From Pseudoalteromonas byunsanensis (lineage in GTDB: Bacteria; Pseudomonadota; Gammaproteobacteria; Enterobacterales; Alteromonadaceae): a DNA stretch of 64,000 bases. The stretch covers positions 434,001-498,000 of the forward strand of contig NZ_MNAN01000026.1 of NCBI RefSeq assembly GCF_001854475.1, given 5' to 3'. Both the position numbers and the translations under genes were made by a program. This document shows positions 20,013-29,719 of this stretch, piece by piece. Position 1 is the first letter of the stretch; every line of letters starts with the position of its first letter. The notes beneath the pieces were generated by a model. The model made no database searches. It saw only the letters and a list, made by a program, of their open reading frames with translations, and was not told the DNA's origin.

Positions 20013-21026
20013 TTATTCATTTTCTTCGTAAAAACGTTGTAACTGATCTTTTAGATTCGGTGGGATCCCTTTAATCGTCAAGGTATCACTGCGAGCATCA
20101 TAAACAACCCTTTCTCCCAAATGCTTACGCTCGAATCCTACACTTACGCCACCTCCTAAACCAGAAAACTTAACCATAGTACTCACTGTTTTCTTATCAA
20201 CAGGGAAAGACTCAGCAAGATCATAGCCTTGCTCCTTGTAAAAATCTTCAAATGGCGCATCCGAAGACTTAGATAGTGTTTGTGACAAGGATTCGATGTT
20301 AGCGTCTTCCCCAGACACAACACAGTCGTTACAATAATCAAATACTTCCTTGCGTAAAGTATCCTTTTCCTGCTTATTATACTGTTGCTCACTCAAGTAG
20401 TCTTCCACAGCATTGAGCATCACTTGTGACTGCTGTTTAGGATCGATCCCCTCTTCGCAGCCTAAAAAGTCTAAGAAGAAGTCAGCAACTTTACGCCCTG
20501 CTCTGCCCTTAATGAAAGAGATATAACGTGCATCATCAGGCTGTGTATCCCAAGCGGTTAAATCCACGCGAGCAGCTAGTTGCATACGCGATATATCTAA
20601 GTGTCGCGAAGCTGATAAATCCAACTCTGAGGTAATCGAGTAATGTTCTTTGATATTAATTAATGCGATTAGAACATAATCTGTCGCCACATACTGATAG
20701 TGGCAAAACACTAAATAGCCAACCTCATTAAATGCATATTTATTGAGCTCTTCTTTTAAAACTTCTGTTGCTTGCTGTGTAAAGTGCCAAAACCCCAGTT
20801 CATTGTTACGATAGCTCTGCATGGCAGCAGACACTTGACTGTTTTTTTCACCACTGAATGCACAGTACCCCTTACCTGGTTTGCCATTGTAAGCATGATG
20901 TAACTGTTCAATGAATACATTTACTTTATCGTTAATTTGCATTTCATCTTCACGTAAATGGATCTGCGTATCTTCATCGTGCTTGTCGACATAATGTACA
21001 ACTAGCTTATTCACCGCTATGCTCAT
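20013..21026 (-). CDS. yejK: Nucleoid-associated protein YejK
   Basis: The 337-residue protein matches the NdpA/YejK family of nucleoid-associated proteins. The N-terminus MSIAVNKLVVHYVDKHDE, the middle VAARVDLTAW-like block and GRAGRKVADFFLDFLGCEEGID, and the C-terminal YDARSDTLTIKGIPPNLKDQL are all present. It is divergent from yejL and yejM, as in E. coli. DNA association is known for the family; its regulatory role is unclear. Confidence 0.95.
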   Translation of the reverse strand: MSIAVNKLVVHYVDKHDEDTQIHLREDEMQINDKVNVFIEQLHHAYNGKPGKGYCAFSGEKNSQVSAAMQSYRNNELGFWHFTQQATEVLKEELNKYAFNEVGYLVFCHYQYVATDYVLIALINIKEHYSITSELDLSASRHLDISRMQLAARVDLTAWDTQPDDARYISFIKGRAGRKVADFFLDFLGCEEGIDPKQQSQVMLNAVEDYLSEQQYNKQEKDTLRKEVFDYCNDCVVSGEDANIESLSQTLSKSSDAPFEDFYKEQGYDLAESFPVDKKTVSTMVKFSGLGGGVSVGFERKHLGERVVYDARSDTLTIKGIPPNLKDQLQRFYEENE

Positions 21027-21091
21027 GTTTGTTTTTCACGCCTCTGGTGTTAAAATGAAAAAATTATAACTCTTTAATATTGAACCAACTG

Positions 21092-21304
21092 ATGCCTATC
21101 CAATCTAAATATTCCAACGAACAAGTTGAACAAATTGTTGACCAGCTAATTGATGTGCTCACTCAAGCGCAGGCACCGGTTGATTTGAGTCTTATGTGTT
21201 TAGGAAATTCTATCACGCATATTTTAAAAGAACATGTGCCTGAAGCGAAAAGACAAACAGTTGCGGATAACTTCTCTAAAGCGCTCGTACAATCGGTAAA
21301 ATAA
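21092..21304 (+). CDS. yejL: YejL family protein (DUF1414)
   Basis: The 70-residue protein MPIQSKYSNEQVEQIVDQL matches the small YejL family of unknown function. The PVDLSLMCLGNSITHIL core and RQTVADNFSKAL end are shared with E. coli YejL. The ATG at 21092 is preferred over an in-frame TTG 12 nt upstream because the protein then aligns with the family start. It ends 4 nt before yejM. Confidence 0.92.
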   Translation: MPIQSKYSNEQVEQIVDQLIDVLTQAQAPVDLSLMCLGNSITHILKEHVPEAKRQTVADNFSKALVQSVK

Positions 21305-21308
21305 CTGG

Positions 21309-22805
21309 ATGAATTTAACCCCACAAAGCCCGTTTTCGTCTAAAGCTAGCCAACTTCTTAGTTGGGGGCACTGGTTTACCTTTGCTAACATAGGCTTAGT
21401 CTTACTGATTAGTACTAGCTATTTACTTGCTGACAAGCCACCTGTATCTACGCTGGGTGGTTTTTACATGTTTATTACTTGGCTAAGTCACACTAGCTTT
21501 ATCACGTTTTGCGCATTTGTTTTAACCATATTTCCTCTGAGTCTCATATTTCCTTACCCTAGGCATATAAGAGGCATGGCAGCACTACTGGCTACCTGTG
21601 GGGTGTCAATTCTTTCTCTTGATGCTTTTGTATATTTTCAGCTTGGCTACCATTTAAATATTCAAGCGCTACCAGAGATCATATCGTTACTGTGGGGTAA
21701 ATTTAGCGGTTCACCATTACTTGTAACTATTTTAGCGGTTGGCTTTATTTTAGCGGTGTTAGTATTCGAGTTACTGGCGGGTAACCGTGCTTGGCGACAC
21801 CTAGCTGAGTTAAAAACATATCGGTTTCCAAAATACGCCACCGCGATTTTAGTGAGCAGCTTTGCGGCAAGTCACAGCATTCATATTTGGGCAGATGCCA
21901 ATGCCTATTTTGATGTCACCAAACAAGATAATGTACTCCCACTATCTTACCCTACGACCGCAAAAACTCTGTTAGCTCGCCATGACCTATTAGATATTAA
22001 ACGATATGAACAAGCACGAGATATTAGTCTAACAAACGTGCAAAGCCAGTTTGCATTTGATAGGCCTCTACCACTATGTCAGCCACAAAAAGTGACACCG
22101 GCAACAATCGTTGTATTTGAACAACACTCCGAGTTAACAACTTTTGTAGGCAAATACAAACTGCAGCCAACGGCGCAATTATTACAACCATCTAATCATG
22201 AGGATGCAGTTTTTAACTTGGTGTTTGGGTTACCTGCGTATTATAAATCTGCGATGTCGCAAAATTCACAACCTCCTTGGAGTTCAGAAGGCCAGCTTGT
22301 AAGTGTAATGGGTTTAAGTTCTATCGTTGATATAGATGTACAATCGGCACCCATAAAAATTATTGGCGCTAATCAACTTGATGATGAAAAAAATATTGAA
22401 GGCCCTGTTATTGCATTTTCTCTAGCGCCGAATAGTACCGATGTCATTTACAATAGTGTGTTCTACAGTAACTACTTTGACTCTACCGATCAAATTACGT
22501 TTAAGCAATTACATGACATCACACACACACTTGTCGCCAGTCATTTAGGTTGCCCTCAACTTGCCACCAGCACTATGTTAGGTAGAGATCTCAAGCACTC
22601 TAACAGTAATGAGGGAGTTAACTATACGCAAGGTGTACTTGTTGCTTTTCGTAAAGACCGCATCACACTAGTTAGTCAGGACGGTAGTTATAAGAACGTT
22701 TCAGGCACTGAAGGGTTTGCGATTGATCAGAAGTTAGATATTCCATTTTTAATCAATAATATCAAAGTATTGAAAAAGTTTTCACCACAGAAACACTCTC
22801 AGTAA
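21309..22805 (+). CDS. yejM: YejM/PbgA-like inner-membrane protein, with divergent short periplasmic domain
   Basis: YejM (PbgA/LapC) is an inner-membrane regulator of lipopolysaccharide synthesis acting through LapB and FtsH on LpxC. The 498-residue protein has an N-terminal five-helix membrane domain (DUF3413-like, about residues 20-190: SWGHWFTFANIGL, SLDAFVYFQLGYHLNIQAL). A periplasmic region follows. E. coli YejM is about 586 residues with a sulfatase-fold periplasmic domain. Here that domain is shorter and the usual start of the fold is replaced by ATIVVFEQHSELTTFV, without a recognisable metal-site pattern. The context after yejL makes the assignment firm. Confidence 0.88.
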   Translation: MNLTPQSPFSSKASQLLSWGHWFTFANIGLVLLISTSYLLADKPPVSTLGGFYMFITWLSHTSFITFCAFVLTIFPLSLIFPYPRHIRGMAALLATCGVSILSLDAFVYFQLGYHLNIQALPEIISLLWGKFSGSPLLVTILAVGFILAVLVFELLAGNRAWRHLAELKTYRFPKYATAILVSSFAASHSIHIWADANAYFDVTKQDNVLPLSYPTTAKTLLARHDLLDIKRYEQARDISLTNVQSQFAFDRPLPLCQPQKVTPATIVVFEQHSELTTFVGKYKLQPTAQLLQPSNHEDAVFNLVFGLPAYYKSAMSQNSQPPWSSEGQLVSVMGLSSIVDIDVQSAPIKIIGANQLDDEKNIEGPVIAFSLAPNSTDVIYNSVFYSNYFDSTDQITFKQLHDITHTLVASHLGCPQLATSTMLGRDLKHSNSNEGVNYTQGVLVAFRKDRITLVSQDGSYKNVSGTEGFAIDQKLDIPFLINNIKVLKKFSPQKHSQ

Positions 22806-22865
22806 TTTGCCATTTCTTAATGTTTGTCTATCTTTGAGTTAGGAGATTTAACAAAAGGAAAACCT

Positions 22866-23339
22866 ATGATACGCGGTATATTTGTTCTGGCACTATTACT
22901 TTCCCTTCCTAGCCAAGCTAAAACTATCGTTAACTACTACAAGTGCGTTTCTGAGCGAGGAACGGTTTACAGTCAATTTCCTTGCGCTGGTAATAGCACT
23001 CAGCATACTATTACCAATATTGATCCAAAGTCAGGCACCTCATCAGAGCAACATTACAAAGCTCTCAATAAAATTGAAAAGCAGCAAATCATCCGTAATT
23101 TGAAAAACGAATTAAGAGCGAAAAAACACCAAGCAGCCATTTTAACTCGTGAACGAGATCAAGATACGCGAGATCAACAGCTACGAGTCAATCGCATTAT
23201 GGATGACAACGAGCGCAAAGAGACACTTGACGATATCAAACGTCAGCTTAAAGCGATCAACAAGGATTACCACAAACAAGCTAGAAAGCTGAACAAACAA
23301 ATCGCTCAATTAGAGAAAAAACTAAAGCGCTATGAATGA
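22866..23339 (+). CDS. Secreted DUF4124-like coiled-coil protein
   Basis: The 157-residue protein has a Sec signal peptide (MIRGIFVLALLLSLPSQA), then a short domain with two cysteines (YYKCVSERGTVYSQFPC) of the DUF4124 type. A long charged helix rich in Lys, Arg, Gln and Asp follows (residues 65-157). The start at 22866 is chosen because AAAAGGAAAA lies 8-9 nt upstream. It is probably periplasmic; the function is unknown. It follows yejM by about 60 nt on the same strand. Confidence 0.7.
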   Translation: MIRGIFVLALLLSLPSQAKTIVNYYKCVSERGTVYSQFPCAGNSTQHTITNIDPKSGTSSEQHYKALNKIEKQQIIRNLKNELRAKKHQAAILTRERDQDTRDQQLRVNRIMDDNERKETLDDIKRQLKAINKDYHKQARKLNKQIAQLEKKLKRYE

Positions 23340-23399
23340 GTGACACGCACACTAAAAAAAGCTAACCTACAAAGAGGTCATACCACTTAGGGTGTTAGA

Positions 23400-25142
23400 G
23401 TGCATTCTTATACTATCGCAGAGCTGATTTTGGCTGGATTTACTGAGCATTATCAGCGCTTTCAGAGCATTACAAAACAGACTGGACACGCTTTTTCACA
23501 ACAGGACTGGTCACGGATCCAGCAAATAAGTAAGTCTAGGATCAGTCATTATGACCAGCGGGTTGAAGAAACTGTCGACCGACTAAAAGCCTCTTTACCC
23601 TGTACAAAACTTAATGAACCCCTTTGGTATCAAATTAAAAAAGACTATCTAGAGCTGCTTAGTTTCCACCCTCAAGCTGAACTGGCAGAAACCTTTTACA
23701 ATTCCGTTTTTTGTCGTCTGTTCCACCGACGCTATTTTAATAATGACTTCATTTTTGTTGAGACCACTTTAAAAGATGCACCTGCGCTTCCGGTTGAAGC
23801 TGAATATCGCAGTTATTTTCCCGTTGTTTCAGGGCTGAAGCCAACTATAAAGCAGATCATCAAACAGATTGACTTCAAGTGTGACTTTCAAAACTTAAAT
23901 AGAGATATCAAACTATTAATGAAAGCCTTTATACGTCAGGCACCCGATACACACCACCGAAGTCATATGATGCGTTTTGATATACTACAGGCCCCTTTTT
24001 ATCGCAACAAAGGGGCTTATATCATAGGTCGTGTCGTTTCAAAAAGTGGTATACAGCCGTTTATTATTTCAGTGCTTCACCATGCAAAAGGTGGGTTATA
24101 CATAGATGCGCTGCTAACTAACTCATCGCAAATGAGAGTTATCTTTGGATTTGCCCGAGCCTATTTCATGGTGGAAACTCATGCACCTTCTGCTCTAGTT
24201 AGGTTCTTGAATCAACTAATGCCTAATAAAACGCCGGCTGAACTTTACAATGCGATTGGTTTTCATAAGCAAGGAAAGACCGAGTTCTACAGAGAGTTCC
24301 TGTACCATTTAGAGAACAGCCAAGATCAATTTACCATAGCTCCGGGCACGCCTGGAATGGTGATGATGGTATTTACACTTGAAAACTTTCCCTATGTATT
24401 CAAGGTAATTAAAGATAAATTTTCCGAAAGCAAACCTTTTGGTCGAGACACCGTACTTGCACGCTATCAACTGGTTAAAAATCACGACCGTGTTGGTCGA
24501 ATGGCAGACACAATAGAGTACTCCGACGTTGTTATCCCTAAATCTCGCATTGCTCCTGAACTGCTAACTCAACTACGCAACACCATTTCTGAGAGCTTGT
24601 TAGAAGAAGGTGATATGTTGGTTATCAAACATTTGTACATTGAACGGCGTATGACACCTTTGAATCTATACTTGCACAATGCTAGTCCTGAACAAACTGA
24701 AATTGTCATGATGGATTACGGTAATGCGATTAAGGAAATGCTCCAAGCGAATATCTTCCCAGGCGATATGCTCCTTAAAAACTTTGGCGTCAGCAAGCAT
24801 CTACGAGTTATTTTTTATGATTACGATGAGGTTCAGTATCTCACCGACATGAATTTTAGAGACATGCCAAAAACCAACTTATCCGACCTATATTCAGGTA
24901 TTGACGAGCATTCCGCCGCTCCACAAGACGTATTTCCAGAGCAACTGTGTACATTTGTTCTCACAAACCCTACACTCAGGTCCATATTTGAGAAAGCTCA
25001 CCCAGAGCTTTTATCAGCAAGTTACTGGCAACAGGCACAGCTCGATGTTAAAAATAAGGTTGTAAAACATATATTTCCTTATCCACAAGAGCAGCGCTTT
25101 ATCCACTTAGATAAAACCATAAAGGAACGCCGTGAACATTAG
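23400..25142 (+). CDS. aceK: Isocitrate dehydrogenase kinase/phosphatase
   Basis: AceK phosphorylates and dephosphorylates isocitrate dehydrogenase, controlling flux between the TCA cycle and the glyoxylate bypass. The 580-residue protein matches AceK in length and pattern: N-terminal regulatory half (about 1-310), then the kinase-like half with the VFKVIKDKF Lys segment near residue 340, DRVGRMADTIEYSD, and the GNAIKEMLQANIFPGDMLLKNFGVSKH catalytic region. The start is a GTG at 23400. It is not next to aceA or aceB here, unlike the E. coli aceBAK operon. It overlaps the following LysR gene by 11 bases. Confidence 0.95.
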   Translation: MHSYTIAELILAGFTEHYQRFQSITKQTGHAFSQQDWSRIQQISKSRISHYDQRVEETVDRLKASLPCTKLNEPLWYQIKKDYLELLSFHPQAELAETFYNSVFCRLFHRRYFNNDFIFVETTLKDAPALPVEAEYRSYFPVVSGLKPTIKQIIKQIDFKCDFQNLNRDIKLLMKAFIRQAPDTHHRSHMMRFDILQAPFYRNKGAYIIGRVVSKSGIQPFIISVLHHAKGGLYIDALLTNSSQMRVIFGFARAYFMVETHAPSALVRFLNQLMPNKTPAELYNAIGFHKQGKTEFYREFLYHLENSQDQFTIAPGTPGMVMMVFTLENFPYVFKVIKDKFSESKPFGRDTVLARYQLVKNHDRVGRMADTIEYSDVVIPKSRIAPELLTQLRNTISESLLEEGDMLVIKHLYIERRMTPLNLYLHNASPEQTEIVMMDYGNAIKEMLQANIFPGDMLLKNFGVSKHLRVIFYDYDEVQYLTDMNFRDMPKTNLSDLYSGIDEHSAAPQDVFPEQLCTFVLTNPTLRSIFEKAHPELLSASYWQQAQLDVKNKVVKHIFPYPQEQRFIHLDKTIKERREH

Positions 25143-26070
25143 TAAAATCGACCTAAACCTATTAGTCTACCTAGATACCTTACTGCGCGAGTGCAATGTT
25201 ACGCGCGCCGCAAATCAGTTAAGCATCACTCAGCCTGCTATGAGTAATGGACTAAAAAGGCTGCGTAATTTATTTAATGATCCGATTTTGGTTCGCACCA
25301 GCGAAGGTATGGTTCCCACTGAACGCGCACTTGAACTGCAACCAGTTATACGCGGTATCCTAATGACGCTAGAAGAAACATTGGCGCCAAATCGTGAATT
25401 TGTCGCCAGTCAAAGTAATCGCGTTTTTCGGATCATGGCCAGCGACTACGCAGCTAGCACTCTAGCACCTAAGCTATTGAATAAACTCCATGAAGAAGCT
25501 CCTGACACTACGCTTGATATTCTCACGCCAAGTGATGTGACCTTTCATGATGTTGAAAATGGTAAGGTAGACATGGCTATTAACCGTTTTGAAAATTTAC
25601 CTCAATCGTTTCATCACAAACAAATTTGGAAGGATAGTTTTTGTTGTCTGATAAAATCTGACAACCCTATTATCGACAACTTTAATCTAGATGCATATTT
25701 AAAAGCACGCCACATTTGGGTAAGTAAGACCGGTTTTGGCGTCGGTGTGGGTATGGACCCTGCAGATGTACAAAAACTTGGCTGGGTCGATGAGGCGCTG
25801 GCTCACTTCGGTAAGCATCGTAATATTGCTACTTTTACCCGTAATTATCACGTTGCAATACATTTAGCAAAAGAGCAAAACTTGGTAGCTACTTTGCCGT
25901 CAAAAGCTGCTAATATCTACAAAAATGATCCAACGATAGCAATTTTGGAACCCCCTTTCCCTATCCCACCATTCGAGCTAGATATGATATGGAGTCCACT
26001 GTTACACCGTGATGCTAGCCATATTTGGTTAAGACAGAAAATAGCGGAAGTAGCGCAAGAGCTTAAATAG
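25132..26070 (+). CDS. LysR-family transcriptional regulator
   Basis: The 312-residue protein has an N-terminal winged helix-turn-helix (about residues 5-65: LNLLVYLDTLLRECNVTRAA, then TQPAMSNGLKRLR) and a C-terminal substrate-binding fold (about 90-305). It starts with GTG inside the end of aceK, so the two are translationally coupled. The overlap suggests a role linked to AceK or acetate/fatty acid metabolism, but the ligand and targets are unknown. Confidence 0.9.
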   Translation: MNISKIDLNLLVYLDTLLRECNVTRAANQLSITQPAMSNGLKRLRNLFNDPILVRTSEGMVPTERALELQPVIRGILMTLEETLAPNREFVASQSNRVFRIMASDYAASTLAPKLLNKLHEEAPDTTLDILTPSDVTFHDVENGKVDMAINRFENLPQSFHHKQIWKDSFCCLIKSDNPIIDNFNLDAYLKARHIWVSKTGFGVGVGMDPADVQKLGWVDEALAHFGKHRNIATFTRNYHVAIHLAKEQNLVATLPSKAANIYKNDPTIAILEPPFPIPPFELDMIWSPLLHRDASHIWLRQKIAEVAQELK

Positions 26071-26092
26071 TTTTAGGTAGCCATAAATAGTA

Positions 26093-26123
26093 GTGTGATA
26101 CTGAAGGTTTATCAGCATCACAC
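26093..26123. terminator. Convergent hairpin between LysR gene and acidic-linker lipoprotein
   Basis: A stem of GTGTGAT with ATCACAC, with further partial pairing TGA/TCA inside, lies between the convergent genes. No long U-tract is present, so function as a terminator is tentative. Confidence 0.45.
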
Positions 26124-26131
26124 CACGTATA

Positions 26132-27811
26132 TTACTCTTCTGCGGGCCAACCCAACGGAATTACAGGTACACTCAAGCCTCTAGCTGCGATAGCTTCCGG
26201 TACTGTCATAGTTGAATCAGTCGGTGTCCATAAGTCATTGGTGAAGGCTAACGTACTGTCTTCTAATGCAATATCTCCAAGAACACCACTGGCGTCTATA
26301 TCAAACAAAAACGTGCCTAAGCCATCATAGTCGCAGCTTACTGTCGGTGCATATTCAATATTAGCTCGATGGTCAGTCCCCAAATAAATGCTTAAGGTGG
26401 AGTCAAACTCAAAAAATTGTCTTTGCGTTTTACTCACCAAGGTATGGTCAGCACCAGGGCCCGCCCAGTTACAAATAAAGCCAGATATAGTGCCGTCAGT
26501 GTTGTCGATTGACGCGCCATAGCCAAAATGAGACTCTCCATTATCAAGACTGGCATCGTTAAAACCAATATTAAATACTCGACTGTTTCCATCTCCAGCA
26601 CCAGCTTGCCAAACGTGAGCATAGTCACCCGCTAAGGTTGTTAGGTCAAAATCTGCGCCATAGATTGAAAAGTTCTCACTCCAACCATCGGGATTCGATA
26701 CAGCATCATAGATATTATCAACATCAACAATATTATTGCTGTTAAATACATTGGCCACGCCATGACCACACAACGTGCCACTGCGTGATTGCAACACCAT
26801 ATTGTCGCCATCTCTTTGATAAGCTATTGACCCTGCTAAAGTTCTCTCATTTTGCGAGCAATTCATACCGGGAAATTCAATACCTGATACGCCGACCTCA
26901 CCCTCAACGGTGTATCTTAAATACCCTTCATACTGCTCACTGTCTGAACTCGGAACATGTGTCATATCCAAAGTAATGGCGTACACATCACTGCCTACTT
27001 GATAGCTCAGCTCTATTTGATACAGCCATTGTGTGGCTGTTTGCTCGATGCTGGCGTTGCTGAAGGTAACATCAGTAACCCCTGCATCATTCATTAATCC
27101 AGTTACATCAAGCGTGCTACCTACCTCAGGAAGGCTACTTCCGTCGGCTGTAGCGGCGGCAACCATACTGGCCAGTGTCATCAGCGACATAGTTGTTTGA
27201 GATTCAACACCTTCGAGCAAGGCATTCGTTTGCGCTACAGCACAAGCATCGCCGCTGCTATCTGATGCCAACCAAAGCCCAAGATCTCCACTAGGTAAGC
27301 TGCCACTTGCACTGCTAGGGCTAGATGCATCTGGGTGACCACTGTACATGACGACAGGCCCAAAACAACTAGCGTTATGCCCGGTAACATAAAAGGCATT
27401 GACATCAAATGTATCACTGATTGAAGTATCGCCTTTTAAAATAGCGTCGATCAGTTCAGTCGCTGAAAAATAACTAGGTACGGTAGCGGTCGTCTCTGTA
27501 AGCGAGCCACTAGCAAGACCTTGGTTTTCCTGACGTCTTGAAAAAGGTGAAGTCGTCATAAGTTGTGTTGGAAACACCATTGCTACCTGTGTGTCCGGGT
27601 CGGGGTCTGGCTCAGGGTCTGGCTCAGGGTCTGGGTCTGGCTCAGGGTCCGGTTCTGGCTCTGGGTCTGGATCAGGCTCTGGGTCCGGTGTTGGATCAGG
27701 TATATCACTATTATCACTAGGTACTTGAGGCTGTTCATTATTGGGCGTGTCATCAGATGAACACGCTACACATAACCAACTTACTAAAAAACAGAGCAAT
27801 AGCTTCTTCAT
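26132..27811 (-). CDS. Lipoprotein with Asp/Glu-Pro repeat linker
   Basis: The 559-residue protein has a lipoprotein signal peptide (MKKLLLCFLVSWLCVACSSD, lipobox CVAC). Next comes a linker of alternating D-P and E-P dipeptides (about residues 35-75, PDPEPDPDPEP type), then a ~480-residue region without a family I recognise. The start at 27811 is chosen because AAAGGGA lies upstream and the upstream extension is not signal-like. The repeated codons give a short G/T-rich DNA repeat at about 27597-27695. It is probably an outer-membrane or surface protein held off the membrane by the stiff linker. Function unknown. Confidence 0.7.
   Translation of the reverse strand: MKKLLLCFLVSWLCVACSSDDTPNNEQPQVPSDNSDIPDPTPDPEPDPDPEPEPDPEPDPDPEPDPEPDPDPDTQVAMVFPTQLMTTSPFSRRQENQGLASGSLTETTATVPSYFSATELIDAILKGDTSISDTFDVNAFYVTGHNASCFGPVVMYSGHPDASSPSSASGSLPSGDLGLWLASDSSGDACAVAQTNALLEGVESQTTMSLMTLASMVAAATADGSSLPEVGSTLDVTGLMNDAGVTDVTFSNASIEQTATQWLYQIELSYQVGSDVYAITLDMTHVPSSDSEQYEGYLRYTVEGEVGVSGIEFPGMNCSQNERTLAGSIAYQRDGDNMVLQSRSGTLCGHGVANVFNSNNIVDVDNIYDAVSNPDGWSENFSIYGADFDLTTLAGDYAHVWQAGAGDGNSRVFNIGFNDASLDNGESHFGYGASIDNTDGTISGFICNWAGPGADHTLVSKTQRQFFEFDSTLSIYLGTDHRANIEYAPTVSCDYDGLGTFLFDIDASGVLGDIALEDSTLAFTNDLWTPTDSTMTVPEAIAARGLSVPVIPLGWPAEE
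27597..27695 (-). repeat. Low-complexity repeat encoding D-P/E-P linker
   Basis: Tandem hexamer-like repeats (GGGTCTGGCTCA type on the plus strand) encode the acidic Pro-rich linker of the lipoprotein. The array is likely to change length by slippage. Confidence 0.8.
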
Positions 27812-28134
27812 ATGGTTAGTCCCTTTGCAACAGAGTCTTATAGGCTTAGCAAAAGCATTGAGTAAGTGCAAAGTACATTTTGAGGAACAAATCAGAGTGA
27901 TTTTGTCTAAAACTCTGAATCAATACGCTATCGCTATATAAATTAAGACTATTTTTTGACCTAGCTTGGAGTACAGGCTTGCTCATTACGGCTAAAAAAT
28001 AACTCATAACAGCTCCTTCACCTCCTAACTGATAAAGATTTGATGAAATACATCAGCTCGTCGCAAGGTCTTCATTAGCAGTAATTAAAATCAGTTACTG
28101 ATCAACATCCTTAAGGTGGGGAGAAACTACCAAT
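27812..28134. promoter_or_regulatory. Divergent intergenic region
   Basis: About 323 nt between the divergent acidic-linker lipoprotein and the PD40 propeller gene. It should contain promoters for both. GGTGGGGAGAAAC upstream of the ATG at 28135 supplies a ribosome site. No coding frame of quality is seen. Confidence 0.4.
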
Positions 28135-29592
28135 ATGAAAGTCACTCTAAGCGTATTCAACATTTTATGTGTCGCTTTTTCTGCACATGCTGAACTGGTT
28201 ACCTCACTGTCCAGTGAAAGAAGTGAATATAACTTAAATTTTCATCCTTCCTTTAGTCGTGTTGTGTTGGCACGCTCAGAACAAGATTTCGAAAACGCTG
28301 AAGTCTGGGAGTATCAGGTACGAAATAGTAGCTTTACACACCCTCATAGAATAAGCCTTGGACCAGCCGAATTTAAATACTCAGATCCAATGTATTCCCC
28401 TGATGGGAAAAAATTATTTTTTATTTCTGATAGGCCAATAGAAGGTGAAAAAATTCGCCAAGACTATAATATCTGGCGAGCAACGCTCATGAGCCAAAAG
28501 GCTAACGACATTATACCGTTAGCTAAGGACATCAATTCTGCTGACGATGAATTTGGCCCTGAAATCCATCAAGGGACACTTTATTTTTCAAGACGCAAAG
28601 AGCGAAATTACATTCTTATGTCTGAAGATAGAAAAACTCACAAAGCCAGGCAATGGACAAACATACCCAAAGCACAAGACATAGAAATGCGCAGTGACCT
28701 TAGCCTTTCTCCAGATGGAAAGGTGGCTGTTTTTTGGCAAATATCTAAAACCATCCCCCAAGCTGATATTTATGCGAGTCGCTATATTTCTGGGCATTGG
28801 AGTGCACCTATCAAGTTGTTGGCGGATGTAAATTCAGAGCATCATGAGATTAGCCCACAGTTTTCACCCGATGGCAAATGGCTCTATTTTAGCAGTGAGC
28901 GCCCAGAATCTGGCTATGCCTTGTTTAATATTCACAGAGTCAGTACCGAACAAGCGTTTCCCAAGAACTGGTATGAGGCGCACTTTGCTCCTAAGCGACT
29001 AAATTTATTGGCAGAAATGGCCACTATACAAGACATTGAGCAGTTTGCTTACACGCTCACTTTAAATAGCTCAGGCAAAACAACGCAACAGCATGTTTTG
29101 GTTGATTACCAGCCTTTTAGTTTGAAGATCGTTCGAGATCAAACCAAATACGACATAAATCACGAAACAGGCTTAAAAACAGACTTAAATACACAGTACA
29201 AAACCACTATGGACAGCAGTGAAATTAACAAGGAATTACGGAGTTTGCGCTTGAATTTCTTAGATTTATTTAAGCAAAAAGACACGCTGATATACAGGCA
29301 ATATAGTAAAAACAGAAATAATGAACACCTTTATCGTGTAGAGTCACCCGAAATAGAGCCATTTAGTATATTGGTCGACAAAAGTAAACAAAAAATATTA
29401 AAGTTATTCTATGATGACTCTAGTTTTGGTATTGAGTCTGATTATCAAAAAATCAATGGGATATGGTGGCCGCATAAGTTCTCATTCCATTCTGACAACA
29501 AAGAACTAGCCACTGGATTATTTTCAAATATGTGCATTTACTTTGCGAAAGATAATACCAACAAATGTGCACTTATGGGAGAAGATAAATAA
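28135..29592 (+). CDS. Secreted PD40/TolB-like beta-propeller protein
   Basis: The 485-residue protein has a Sec signal peptide (MKVTLSVFNILCVAFSAHA) followed by repeated PD40-type blades: YSDPMYSPDGKKLFFISDRP, LSLSPDGKVAVFWQ and ISPQFSPDGKWLYFSSERP (about residues 80-265). The C-terminal 220 residues are a different, unrecognised domain. PD40 repeats occur in TolB and in peptidases, but no peptidase catalytic domain is visible. It is likely periplasmic; function unknown. Confidence 0.78.
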   Translation: MKVTLSVFNILCVAFSAHAELVTSLSSERSEYNLNFHPSFSRVVLARSEQDFENAEVWEYQVRNSSFTHPHRISLGPAEFKYSDPMYSPDGKKLFFISDRPIEGEKIRQDYNIWRATLMSQKANDIIPLAKDINSADDEFGPEIHQGTLYFSRRKERNYILMSEDRKTHKARQWTNIPKAQDIEMRSDLSLSPDGKVAVFWQISKTIPQADIYASRYISGHWSAPIKLLADVNSEHHEISPQFSPDGKWLYFSSERPESGYALFNIHRVSTEQAFPKNWYEAHFAPKRLNLLAEMATIQDIEQFAYTLTLNSSGKTTQQHVLVDYQPFSLKIVRDQTKYDINHETGLKTDLNTQYKTTMDSSEINKELRSLRLNFLDLFKQKDTLIYRQYSKNRNNEHLYRVESPEIEPFSILVDKSKQKILKLFYDDSSFGIESDYQKINGIWWPHKFSFHSDNKELATGLFSNMCIYFAKDNTNKCALMGEDK

Positions 29593-29687
29593 GCTGTAGA
29601 GCAGTTTATTCCGATAGATAGGGGTGATGGTGGGTGAAAATTCAAGCTACATAAGTACTGTTTTTATAAAACTATACTTGTGAAAAA

Positions 29688-29713
29688 TGAGAGGCTTGTG
29701 CAAAGCCTCTCAT
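29688..29713 (-). terminator. Terminator of the fibrinogen-like gene
   Basis: A perfect 11-bp stem (ATGAGAGGCTT with AAGCCTCTCAT) with a 4-nt loop, followed on the minus strand by TTTTTC, lies just after the fibrinogen-like gene. Confidence 0.85.
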
Positions 29714-29719
29714 ATCATA

